NCBI GenBank assembly: GCA_016712595.1
Contig: JADJQT010000001.1
Location: 1,919,501 to 1,983,500 of the forward strand
Reading direction: 5' to 3'
Source of the DNA: Rhodospirillales bacterium
GTDB taxonomy: Bacteria; Pseudomonadota; Alphaproteobacteria; Rhodospirillales; Defluviicoccaceae
Length of the DNA stretch: 64,000 bases
This document shows, piece by piece, positions 7,771-15,783 of this stretch. The notes beneath the pieces were generated by a model that was not told where the DNA came from, ran no database searches, and was given only the letters and a program-made list of their open reading frames with translations. Every line of letters begins with the position of its first letter. The stretch's first letter is position 1. The position numbers and the translations under genes were made by a program.

Positions 7771-9939
7771 ATGAGGGCGCCGATGATCCGGCAATTCGAA
7801 CTCGTCGAACGGGTCAAGGCCTATGATCCGAACGTCGACGAGGACGCGCTCAATCGCGGCTATGTCTTTGCCATGCGCGCGCATGGCGCGCAGACACGGG
7901 CGAACGGCGATCCGTATTTTTCCCATCCGCTCGAAGTCGCCGGAATCCTGACCCATTACCGGCTGGATACGTCCTCGATCGTCACGGCGCTGCTGCATGA
8001 CACCGTCGAGGACACGGGGGCCACGCTCGCCGACATCCGCGGATTGTTCGGCGAGGAGGTGGCGCGCCTGGTCGACGGCGTGACCAAACTGAATCGCATC
8101 GAGCTGCAATCGGAGCACGCCCGCCAAGCCGAGAACTTCCGCAAGCTGGTCCTCGCAATGTCCGAGGATATCCGCGTACTGCTGGTCAAGCTGGCCGACC
8201 GTCTGCACAACATGCGCACGCTGAAGTTCCTGCGCGATGAAAGCAAACGCCGACGCATTGCCAGTGAGACGATGGACATCTACGCACCCCTCGCCGAGCG
8301 CATGGGAATGCAGGAGATGAAGAACGAGCTGGAAGACCTTGCGTTCGCCGAGCTCAATCCGAGCGCACGCGAATCAATCGTTGCAAGGCTCGCCTTCCTG
8401 CGTGATCACGGCGGAAATCTCATTCCGAGCATCATTGCGCAGATTCGGCAAACGCTGCAGGACAGCGGCCTCGACTCGGATGTCAGCGGACGCGAGAAGA
8501 CGCCGTATTCGATCTGGCAGAAGATGCAGCGCAACGATCTCAACTTCGAGCAGCTCTGCGACATCATGGCGTTCCGCCTGATTGTTCCGAGCCAGGCCGA
8601 CTGCTACCGGGCGCTCGGCATCGTGCACGGCGCCTATCCGGTGATTCCAGGCCGCTTCAAGGATTACGTTTCGACGCCGAAGCCGAACGGCTACCGATCC
8701 CTGCATACGGGGGTCTTCGGTCCCGAGCGTCAGCGCATCGAGGTGCAGATCCGCACCCGGGAGATGCACGAGATCGCGGAATACGGCGTTGCCGCGCACT
8801 GGCACTACAAGCAGGGTCTGGGTGATACCAACGGCCGGCAATACCGCTGGCTGCGCGAGCTTCTCGAGATCCTCGAGCATGCCGGTGGCGCCGAGGAATT
8901 TCTCGAGCACACGAAGCTCGAGATGTTCCAGGACGAGGTGTTCTGTTTTACTCCGAAAGGGGATTTGATCAACCTTCCCACTGGCGCCACGCCGGTCGAT
9001 TTCGCCTACGCGGTTCACTCGGCCATTGGCGATAAGTGCGTCGGCGCCAAGATCAATGGTCGGCTGATGCCACTGCGCTCGGTGCTGCAGAACGGCGATC
9101 AGGTCGAGATCATTACGTCGAAGGCGCAGACGCCGTCACCGACGTGGGAGCGCTTCGTCGTCACCGGCAAGGCGCGCGCCCGCATCCGCCGCTTTATCCG
9201 TTCGAAGGAACGCGAGCAGTACCTGCAACTGGGACGCTCGATCCTCGAACGCGCCTTCAGCGAAGAAGGTTACGAGTGCTCGGACAAGGCCCTCGACGGA
9301 GTTCTGAAGAACTTCAAGCAAGCGAGCGCCGACGATCTCTGCGCCCAGGTCGGCGCCGGCAACTTCACCGGCCGGGCCGTCGTCGAAGCTGTTCTGCCGG
9401 GGGTTCGCAAGAAACGCAGCTTCGTCGAGAAGGTAGTCCCCCTCGGCCGGTCACGGGCCAAGAAACCGCCGGTCACCGGCAAGGGAATTCCGATCCATGG
9501 GCTTATTCCCGGCATGGCGCTGCATTTCGCCGGCTGTTGCCATCCCTTGCCAGGCGATCGGATCGTCGGGGTCGTCACCACTGGGAAAGGCGTTACCATC
9601 CATACCATCGATTGCGACGTGCTGGAGGAATTCGCCGACGCACCAGAGCGATGGATCGATGTCGCCTGGGACGCGACGGAGTCGGATGATGATGCGGCGC
9701 TCCATGTCGGCCGCGTTCAGGTCACCGTGCTCAACGAGCCGGGCAGCCTCGGCAGCCTGACAACGATGATCGCCAGAAACGCAGGAAACATCACCAATCT
9801 GAAGATTACCAATCGCTCGATGCAGTTCTTCGACATCCTTGTCGATATCGAGGTACGCGACGTCGCGCATCTGAACGACATTCTCGCGGCATTGCGGGCG
9901 ACGCCATCGATCAACACCGCCGATCGCGCCCGGCGCTGA
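7771..9939 (+). CDS. rel: Bifunctional (p)ppGpp synthetase/hydrolase (Rel/SpoT)
   Basis: The 722-residue protein makes and degrades the stringent-response alarmone. The hydrolase HD domain is intact (YFSHPLEVAGIL, LLHDTVEDTG, LVDGVTKLNRIE). The synthetase has GREKTPYSIWQKM, DIMAFRLIV, the RFKDY loop and KPNGYRSLHT, followed by EVQIRTREMHEIAEYGVAAHW. The RxKD form (RFKD) is the signature of bifunctional enzymes. The TGS domain is FTPKGDLINLPTGATPVDFAYAVH, a zinc-finger/helical region includes AGCCHPLPGD, and the ACT domain is at the C-terminus. No second long RSH gene is seen in the window, as expected for alphaproteobacteria. Confidence 0.96.
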   Translation: MRAPMIRQFELVERVKAYDPNVDEDALNRGYVFAMRAHGAQTRANGDPYFSHPLEVAGILTHYRLDTSSIVTALLHDTVEDTGATLADIRGLFGEEVARLVDGVTKLNRIELQSEHARQAENFRKLVLAMSEDIRVLLVKLADRLHNMRTLKFLRDESKRRRIASETMDIYAPLAERMGMQEMKNELEDLAFAELNPSARESIVARLAFLRDHGGNLIPSIIAQIRQTLQDSGLDSDVSGREKTPYSIWQKMQRNDLNFEQLCDIMAFRLIVPSQADCYRALGIVHGAYPVIPGRFKDYVSTPKPNGYRSLHTGVFGPERQRIEVQIRTREMHEIAEYGVAAHWHYKQGLGDTNGRQYRWLRELLEILEHAGGAEEFLEHTKLEMFQDEVFCFTPKGDLINLPTGATPVDFAYAVHSAIGDKCVGAKINGRLMPLRSVLQNGDQVEIITSKAQTPSPTWERFVVTGKARARIRRFIRSKEREQYLQLGRSILERAFSEEGYECSDKALDGVLKNFKQASADDLCAQVGAGNFTGRAVVEAVLPGVRKKRSFVEKVVPLGRSRAKKPPVTGKGIPIHGLIPGMALHFAGCCHPLPGDRIVGVVTTGKGVTIHTIDCDVLEEFADAPERWIDVAWDATESDDDAALHVGRVQVTVLNEPGSLGSLTTMIARNAGNITNLKITNRSMQFFDILVDIEVRDVAHLNDILAALRATPSINTADRARR

Positions 9940-10067
9940 GCACGGCTTCAGCACGGCGTGTTGCTTGCTGGGGTGGATGAGGGGGGCGTCCGACTTGCTC
10001 ACAGCGGCTTTGGAGCGGGGACCTTCCGGGCAAGACGATGCCGCGTCGGGAAGCCCGAGGCTGGCTC

Positions 10068-10090
10068 GGGGCGGGGGGCTCGGGGCGGGG
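10068..10090 (+). other. G-quadruplex-type motif in the 3' region of rel
   Basis: Four G runs of 4, 6, 4 and 4 bases are separated by loops of C, CTC and C. They arise from two direct copies of a 14-base unit (10063-10076 and 10077-10090, GGCTCGGGGCGGGG). The stretch 9940-10129 holds no convincing gene; apart from this motif I see nothing in it. Confidence 0.6.
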
Positions 10091-10129
10091 ACTGTGCCCG
10101 CGAGACCTTGGGGCTGTGGGAGTTCGTGG

Positions 10130-10507
10130 CTACGACTTGGGAAAAGCGATGACCTGCCCCGTCGTGCCGGTCGCCGGAAGCGAGCGGGTGGGAAGCTGGG
10201 CCGGAAATTCGAGAATTGCGGCGGCGCCGCCGCCCGCCAAAGCGCGCTGGCGCTTGTCGCGCCGATCGTCGGAGAGTGTCTTATAGTCGGTGCGGTAGAC
10301 CGCCCAGTCTCCCGGTCCGTCAGGCATCTCCCAGGTCATGGTAATCTGGAGGCCGACGGTTCCTTCGTCCGCGGTTCCCCGCATGAATTCACGAAAGCGC
10401 TCCTCGATCCGGGCTTCGAGCTCAACGTGCGGATGGTCCTTCATTGACATGAACAGGCGCGTTAAATCTGAAAACAGTGCCCGCTCGGCCGCAGTTGTAT
10501 GTGTCAT
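10130..10507 (-). CDS. Conserved-looking hypothetical protein
   Basis: The product has 125 residues from ATG 10507, which I prefer over GTG 10525 because GGGAG lies eight bases before it. The sequence is mixed helix and strand (TAAERALFSDLTRLFMSMKDHPHVELEARI, GLQITMTWEMPDGPGDWAVYRTDYKTLSDD) and looks like a real globular protein with no signal peptide or membrane segment. I do not recognise the family. It lies tail to tail with rel. The next gene upstream on this strand is the SpmA/SpmB fusion, over 300 bases away and reading in the same direction with its end at 10858, so co-transcription is uncertain. Confidence 0.6.
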   Translation of the reverse strand: MTHTTAAERALFSDLTRLFMSMKDHPHVELEARIEERFREFMRGTADEGTVGLQITMTWEMPDGPGDWAVYRTDYKTLSDDRRDKRQRALAGGGAAAILEFPAQLPTRSLPATGTTGQVIAFPKS

Positions 10508-10525
10508 CACTTTGGCTCCCGCCAC

Positions 10526-10857
10526 GATATCCGCTGGTATCCTAGTCGACCCCTTCCTTGCAACTCGTTAATACGACGGCGAAACCGCTGGTTCGAAACC
10601 CGTCGTGCCAAGTTGTTCCCTCGTGAACCCCGTCACCGTCGATACCGGGTCGCCCAGACCGCAAAAGCCCGATGGTGTGCAGGACTTGCTTGTCGCCATT
10701 CCTCAAACGATTCGATAGTTAATTGGTTTCATCCGCAATAGCGATCGTCAACCATTTGTAGGCGATCCGCCGCTGCGCTCTGTAATCTGGGTCACATTCA
10801 GCGAAAGGAAGGCCCGATCGCGGCTGATTGCCGGGCGCACGGGCGGCGAGCGGCGAA
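10526..10857. other. Intergenic stretch, no gene seen
   Basis: About 330 bases between the hypothetical gene and the end of the SpmA/SpmB gene. Short open frames here look random. I see no clear terminator or RNA gene. The promoter of the hypothetical minus-strand gene is expected in its left part. Confidence 0.5.
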
Positions 10858-12183
10858 TCAGCCGCCATGCAGAAGATCGCAGATGAACACTGAGGCGCCG
10901 ACCCCAACCGCGTCGGCGGCAAGACCAACCAAGATCGCGTAGCGCATGCGGCGGATGCCGACAGCGCCAAAATAGACGGCGAGAACGTAGAATGTCGTCT
11001 CGGTCGAGCCTTGGATCGTGCTGACGAGGTAACCGGTAAAACTGTCGGGACCGACCTGCGGATCGTTCAGCAGAGAGGCGAGGTAGGCGAAGGCCCCGGA
11101 GCCGGAAAGGGGGCGCAGAAGGCCCATGATCAGGGCCTCGGCGGGCAGGCCGAGTGGCGTGGTGACGGCACCGAGAGGGTGGATTAGCAGATCGAGGGCG
11201 CCGCTGGCGCGAAACATGCCGACGGCGACGACGATGGCGACGAGATAGGGGATAATTCGTATCGCCACCTGAAAGCCATCGCGCGCTCCATCGACGAAGG
11301 CTTCATAGACGCGCACGCCGCGCGCAGCGCCGAAGGCGAGAAGGCCAAAGACGAGCCCGGGGATGATCCACGGCGCGGCCGTCGTCCCGTAAGCGACGGT
11401 CAGCGGGATGAGCAGCGCGATGCACGAAAGCGCGATGAGCGAAACCCATAGAGGATATCCCCGCTCGGCGAGGCGGGTGACGTCGGGCGATATGGCACCC
11501 TCACTGGCGGGTGAATCCGGTAGGCTCGCGCTGGGGGCATCCGCAGCGCTCGTGCCGGGCTCGGTGGCGATCGGTTCGGGGTTCGGCCAAATGCGCTCAC
11601 AGGCCTTGGCGAGGCCGATCGCCACGAGGCTGGAGCAGGTCGTGGCGAACAGTGTGGTTGGCAGAATGCCCGCCGGGTCGGACGAACCGGCGGCGGCGCG
11701 CAAGGCGATGACGCCGGTCGGCAGCAGGGTGACACTCGACGTGTTGATCGCCAGGAACAACACCATCGCGTTGGTTGCCGTTCCTTTCGCTGGATTAATC
11801 GAATCGAGGTGCTGCATCGCGCGGATGCCGAAGGGTGTCGCGGCGTTGCCGAGGCCCAGCACGTTGGCGGCGATGTTAAGAATCATCGCTCCCATCGCCG
11901 GGTGCTCCGGCGGGACGCTCGGAAACAGCCGCAGCATCAGCGGGCGCAGGAGGCGAGCGACGATGCCGAGCAACCCGCCGGCTTCGCCGACCTTCATCAG
12001 CCCCAGAAACAGCGTCATGACACCGACGAGGCCGATTGCCAGCGTTACCGCGGACCCGGCATCGGCGACAATTCCCCGGGCCAGCACATCCATCGTGTCC
12101 GTGTGGGTGTTTCCGCTTGCGATCTGGCGAAATGCGCCCACAGCGAACGCCACCGAAACGATGGCAAGAAAGATACCGTTCAT
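10858..12183 (-). CDS. SpmA-SpmB fused membrane protein (nucleoside recognition/Gate domain)
   Basis: The 441-residue integral membrane protein has an SpmA-like N-terminal half (VTLAIGLVGVMTLFLGLMKVGEAGGLLGIVARLLRPLMLRLFPSVPPEHPAMGAMI, NIAANVLGLGNAATPFGIRAM, FLAINTSSVTLLPTGVIALRA) and an SpmB-like C-terminal half starting near residue 260 (SGAFAYLASLLNDPQVGPDSFTGYLVSTIQGSTETTFYVLAVYFGAVGIRRMRYAILVGLAAD). The halves are joined by a proline- and serine-rich linker near residues 205-240. In Bacillus the two are separate spore maturation proteins; in non-sporulating proteobacteria the fusion is known and its role is unclear, perhaps transport. The organism shows no sporulation genes here. Confidence 0.85.
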   Translation of the reverse strand: MNGIFLAIVSVAFAVGAFRQIASGNTHTDTMDVLARGIVADAGSAVTLAIGLVGVMTLFLGLMKVGEAGGLLGIVARLLRPLMLRLFPSVPPEHPAMGAMILNIAANVLGLGNAATPFGIRAMQHLDSINPAKGTATNAMVLFLAINTSSVTLLPTGVIALRAAAGSSDPAGILPTTLFATTCSSLVAIGLAKACERIWPNPEPIATEPGTSAADAPSASLPDSPASEGAISPDVTRLAERGYPLWVSLIALSCIALLIPLTVAYGTTAAPWIIPGLVFGLLAFGAARGVRVYEAFVDGARDGFQVAIRIIPYLVAIVVAVGMFRASGALDLLIHPLGAVTTPLGLPAEALIMGLLRPLSGSGAFAYLASLLNDPQVGPDSFTGYLVSTIQGSTETTFYVLAVYFGAVGIRRMRYAILVGLAADAVGVGASVFICDLLHGG

Positions 12184-12237
12184 CGACGTGCGGCCAAGCC
12201 CAAGAGCCGCCGATCTCCCGCGTAGCCGTCACAAACC

Positions 12238-12286
12238 ATACCCGCACGGACCAGATCCGCACGGGTCCGTTGAACAATACCCGCAC
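12238..12286. repeat. Direct repeat ATACCCGCAC upstream of the SpmA/SpmB gene
   Basis: The 10-mer ATACCCGCAC occurs at 12238-12247 and 12277-12286 with a related copy ATCCGCACGG in between. An imperfect hairpin (CGGACC/GGTCCG) also lies here. The repeats sit 55-103 bases upstream of the minus-strand SpmA/SpmB start and 3' of the XRE gene, where an operator could be. No regulator can be assigned. Confidence 0.35.
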
Positions 12287-12304
12287 TAGGCGCGGTGTGC
12301 GTCG

Positions 12305-12736
12305 TCATTCTTCCTGTTCGGAGAACGCGAGAATTCTCACCAACTGAAACAGGCGCTTGCGGACCACGGGGTCGGGAATGCGAAAGAAATTGTGCATCAA
12401 CTCAAACGCCTCGCGCGAGTTCATCGGATTGGACTCGAAGGGTTGGGCGGGTGGCTCGGCTAGCCCCGCTGACGAAATCCCCTCCATCGCGTCAAGCGAG
12501 ACGCCTTCAAAAAAGAACGCAACCTCGACACTGAGAGCCTTGGCGATTTTGAACAGATTGCTGGCGCCAACCCGGTTGGTGCCGCTTTCGTACTTTTGAA
12601 TCTGTTGGAAGGTCACACCAATGGCATGACCCAGTTTTGTTTGACTTATCCGAAGACCAACGCGGCGACCGCGAATGCGGGTCCCAACGTGCCGGTCAAT
12701 GGGGTCCGGTCCATCCTCTGACACGGGCTTCCTCAT
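12305..12736 (-). CDS. XRE-family helix-turn-helix transcriptional regulator
   Basis: The 143-residue protein has a Cro/C1-type HTH at about residues 22-76: RIRGRRVGLRISQTKLGHAIGVTFQQIQKYESGTNRVGASNLFKIAKAL. The rest, with VEVAFFFEGV and a C-terminal FRIPDPVVRKRLFQLVRILA segment, is typical of a very common group of short alphaproteobacterial XRE regulators (related to those controlling polar or light responses and often of unknown target). It lies 121 bases upstream of the SpmA/SpmB gene on the same strand and divergent from the MFS gene; it may control either. Confidence 0.88.
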   Translation of the reverse strand: MRKPVSEDGPDPIDRHVGTRIRGRRVGLRISQTKLGHAIGVTFQQIQKYESGTNRVGASNLFKIAKALSVEVAFFFEGVSLDAMEGISSAGLAEPPAQPFESNPMNSREAFELMHNFFRIPDPVVRKRLFQLVRILAFSEQEE

Positions 12737-12972
12737 AAAAATTACGGTACTTCAAGTTGTACCATCTGTCGAGACTCCCCCTGACGTCCACAACATCTAC
12801 GGTTTTTCAAATGCGGGCGACTAACTGATGCGACATACGCGGCGAGGATATGCGCGTCAATGCCGTATACGCTCCCCGCTCGGGTCTTGCTCGCCGCCGC
12901 TACCCATGAGAGCATCGAATGAGATTGCGAGTCGTTCGACAATTGCAATTTTCTCGGAGTGGCTGCGGGGTG

Positions 12973-14193
12973 ATGGCGACGCTGACGACCTCCGACGGCT
13001 CCTCTCGCTTGGCGCTGGCGTTTTCCTGTGTCGGACACGCCTATTCGCACTTGTTTGCGCCAATTTTTTTTATCGTCGTTCTGGCGCTCGAGCAGTCGTT
13101 CTCGCTCAGCCACGGATCGGCGGTCTCTCTGATCATTGCCGGGAATATGCTTTTCGGCCTCGCGGCGCCGCTCGCTGGCTGGCTCGGGGACCGGTGGAGC
13201 GCGACCGGAATGATGGCGCTGTTCTTTCTTGGCACCGGTGGAGGGCTGATCGCGACGGGATTCGCCGCTGATCCGGTTGAGATCGGCCTTGGCCTTGCTG
13301 CGACGGGAACATTCGCTTCGATCTATCATCCCGTGGGGATGGCCTGGCTGGTTCGCAATGCCCGCTCCTGGGGGAAGGCGCTGGGAATTAACGGTGTCTT
13401 CGGCAGTCTCGGGCCGGCGGCGGCGGCCCTGTCGGCGGGCGCCTTGATCGACTACGCGGGCTGGCGCGCCGCCTTTATCGTGCCGGGGGCGGTCGTTGTC
13501 GCGACGGGGGTGCTATTCTGCGCCCTGATCGCCTGCGGTGCGATCGTCGAGGTGAGAGAAGACCGCGCGCCCGCGCCGCGGCCGGCGCGCGGTGATGCCG
13601 CACGGGCGTTCATCGTACTCTCGCTGACGATGCTGTGTTCAGGCCTGATCTATCAGGCGACACAGCCGGCCCTGCCGAAACTGCTCTTTGAGCGTGCGGG
13701 TGCCTGGATCTGGTCCGATGGTGGCGCGTTCGGCGTCTCGATGCTCGTCTCGCTGGTCTATCTCGCTTCCGGGGCGTGCCAGATTCTCGCCGGACATCTC
13801 GCCGACCGATTCCCCATGAAGCGAGTCTATGTCTGCTGTTTTGCCGCACAGGTGCCGGTTCTGTTGCTGGCGAGCACCGTCGGTGGCGGGCCGATCGTTG
13901 CCGTCGCCATGTTGATGGTATGCGCCAATGTCGGCGCCTTACCGGCGGAGAATGGCCTCGTCGCCCTCTACGCACCGGCCCACCGGCGCGGCTTTGCCTA
14001 TGGCCTGAAGTTCGTCCTTGCTTTCGGTGTCAGCGGACTCGGAGTTCAGCTTGAAGGCATGCTCTACGACGCGACGGGCGGCTTTGTCTGGCTGTTTACT
14101 GTCCTCGCGTCGTTGGCCGCCGTCGGCTTCGCCGCGGCCTGTCTGCTGCCGGCGGAACGCGCATCGATGTCGGTGGCGGCGCCCGCGCAATAG
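12973..14193 (+). CDS. MFS transporter
   Basis: The product is about 406 residues from ATG 12973. A start 18 codons upstream is possible, but the added part (RLRVVRQLQFSRSGCG) is not membrane-like. About twelve hydrophobic segments are seen. The loop 2-3 motif appears as GWLGDRWSATGMM and its repeat in the second half as GHLADRFPMKRVYV. The N-terminal AFSCVGHAYSHLFAPIFFIVVLALEQ with early His is reminiscent of the fosmidomycin-resistance (FSR) subgroup of drug exporters. The substrate is unknown. The HTH gene lies divergently, 236 bases away, so it may regulate this transporter. Confidence 0.85.
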   Translation: MATLTTSDGSSRLALAFSCVGHAYSHLFAPIFFIVVLALEQSFSLSHGSAVSLIIAGNMLFGLAAPLAGWLGDRWSATGMMALFFLGTGGGLIATGFAADPVEIGLGLAATGTFASIYHPVGMAWLVRNARSWGKALGINGVFGSLGPAAAALSAGALIDYAGWRAAFIVPGAVVVATGVLFCALIACGAIVEVREDRAPAPRPARGDAARAFIVLSLTMLCSGLIYQATQPALPKLLFERAGAWIWSDGGAFGVSMLVSLVYLASGACQILAGHLADRFPMKRVYVCCFAAQVPVLLLASTVGGGPIVAVAMLMVCANVGALPAENGLVALYAPAHRRGFAYGLKFVLAFGVSGLGVQLEGMLYDATGGFVWLFTVLASLAAVGFAAACLLPAERASMSVAAPAQ

Positions 14194-14267
14194 CGCGGTC
14201 GCGGAGCCCGATCGGTAAGTGCCGTATCGGTATCAGGCGGCGATTCGCCGCCGCGAGACCGACCCGC

Positions 14268-14769
14268 TCAGAGCACGTCGATAGGCCCACCCGTTGCCGG
14301 GGGGGCAGGCGTCCAGCCGCGGTGGCCCGCGGCTCCGAAAAGGCGCGGATATTCGATCTTCGGACAGCGGTCCATGACGATCGCCAGTCCGGCGGCCTCG
14401 GCGCGGCGGGCGGCGGCATCGTCGCGAACACCGAGTTGCAACCAGACGAATCGGATGCCCAGTCGCGCGCGCGTCGATCGCGTCGTCAACCACGTCGCCG
14501 GCTGCCGAACTGCGGCGAAAGACGTCGACGAGTTCGACCGGATCGGTGATGTCGGCAAGGCTGGCAACGACCACTTCGCCGTTGATGCTGCGCCCCGATT
14601 CGGCCGGGTTGACCGGAATCGTCCGGTAGCCGCAGGACTGCAGAAAGGCCATGACGTAGTTGGACGCGCGCATTGGATCGGGCGACGCGCCGACGACGGC
14701 GATCGTTCGGGTTTCGGCGAAGATTCTTCGCAGGTCGGCGGCGGGGTAGACGAGCGCCGCTGCGCTCAT
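14268..14769 (-). pseudogene. CoA-binding domain protein (YccU-like), frameshifted
   Basis: The start is ATG 14769, which overlaps the TGA of the enoyl-CoA hydratase gene (ATGA). The first about 100 residues match a CoA-binding Rossmann protein: LRRIFAETRTIAVVGASPDPMRASNYVMAFLQSCGYRTIPVNP, then DVFRRSSAAGDVVDDAIDARA. After this the homology jumps to another frame that reads LGIRFVWLQLG, AAARRAEAAGLAIVMDRCPKIEYPRL and stops at 14268. The jump falls at a run of five CG units (14464-14473). One more CG unit would restore the full frame as AIDARARLGIRFVW. It is either a genuine inactivating slip in a dinucleotide run or a sequencing error. Confidence 0.85.
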
Positions 14770-15578
14770 CGACCTTTCCACTCCGGCATCGGCTGCTTGG
14801 CGATGAACGCATCGATTCCCGCCTGGGCGTCTTCGGCCTGCATGTTACACGTCATGGTTTCATTGGCCATTTCGTAGGCGGTCTCCAGGGATGCCTCGAG
14901 TTGCTTGGCAAATAGCTGCTTTCCCAGGGCGACGGCGGCCGGCGACTTGGCGGCAATCTGCTGCGCCAGCTCAGTCGTGACGGTCTCGATCTGCGCGTTT
15001 GGCACGACGCGGTTGATAAGGCCCCAGCGTAGCGCCGTCTCGGCGTCGATGAACGAGCCGGTCAGCAGCAGTTCCATCGCCTGCTTGCGCCCGAGATTGC
15101 GCGAGAGCGCTACCATCGGCGTCGAACAGAACAGGCCGAGATTGACGCCGGAGACGGCGAAGCGGGCGTCGTCGGTGGCGACGGCGAGATCGCAGGTGGC
15201 GACGAGCTGACACCCCGCCGCGGTCGCAACGCCATGGACTTGGGCGATCACCGGCTGCGGCAGCCGGGTGATCGACAGCATTACCCGGCCGCACTGGCGG
15301 AACAGGGCGAGATTCCCCTCGCGGCTGGGATCGCTGCGCATCTCCTTCAGGTCATGGCCGGTGCAGAACGCCTTGCCGGCGCCGGCAAGCACGACGACGC
15401 GAACGCTGCGATCAACGGCGATGGCGTCGAATTCGGCTTGCAGAGCCGATAACAGCGCGATCGACAGGGCGTTGAACGAGCCGGGGCGGTTCAAGGTCAA
15501 GGTGGCGATGCCCCCCGCGTCGTTACGCACCAAAACTGCGGCATCACTGTTCGCCATCGCCTTGGTCATCGTCTGCAT
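14766..15578 (-). CDS. Enoyl-CoA hydratase/isomerase family protein
   Basis: The product has 270 residues from ATG 15578, chosen because AAGGAG lies eight bases upstream; the open frame extends further but without homology. Crotonase marks are LTLNRPGSFNALSIALLSAL, VVVLAGAGKAFCTGHDLKEM (oxyanion-hole Gly pair region), VIAQVHGVATAAGCQLVATCDLAVATDDARFAVSGVNLGLFCSTPM and RKQAMELLLTGSFIDAETALRWGLINRVV. The second catalytic Glu position of classic hydratases is replaced by Leu-Phe-Cys here, so it may be an isomerase or another crotonase. It is translationally coupled to the CoA-binding protein downstream. Confidence 0.88.
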   Translation of the reverse strand: MQTMTKAMANSDAAVLVRNDAGGIATLTLNRPGSFNALSIALLSALQAEFDAIAVDRSVRVVVLAGAGKAFCTGHDLKEMRSDPSREGNLALFRQCGRVMLSITRLPQPVIAQVHGVATAAGCQLVATCDLAVATDDARFAVSGVNLGLFCSTPMVALSRNLGRKQAMELLLTGSFIDAETALRWGLINRVVPNAQIETVTTELAQQIAAKSPAAVALGKQLFAKQLEASLETAYEMANETMTCNMQAEDAQAGIDAFIAKQPMPEWKGR

Positions 15579-15783
15579 TGTCGCGTCGCTCCTTCGTTCG
15601 CCGTCAATTCGGCTTTGCTTAAATGTTGAGGCTCGCAGGCCACATAGCAAGGCACGCCATCTCTCCACAACGCCACTTCGGCATCGACCGCCACGACAGG
15701 ACATAAAATTCCACGGTGATGGGACTATTGTGGCCTTTAATTTGCTTGCCGTTGCGTTTGGTTGTACATTTCCAAAAGCAAGC

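Noticed and set aside
10590..10620. GGTTCGAAACC resembling a tRNA T arm
   Set aside because: No cloverleaf can be built around it; chance match.
12742..13329. Open frame of 195 codons opposite the MFS gene
   Set aside because: It is an antisense shadow of the transporter in GC-rich sequence; composition is Arg/Ser-rich without family features.
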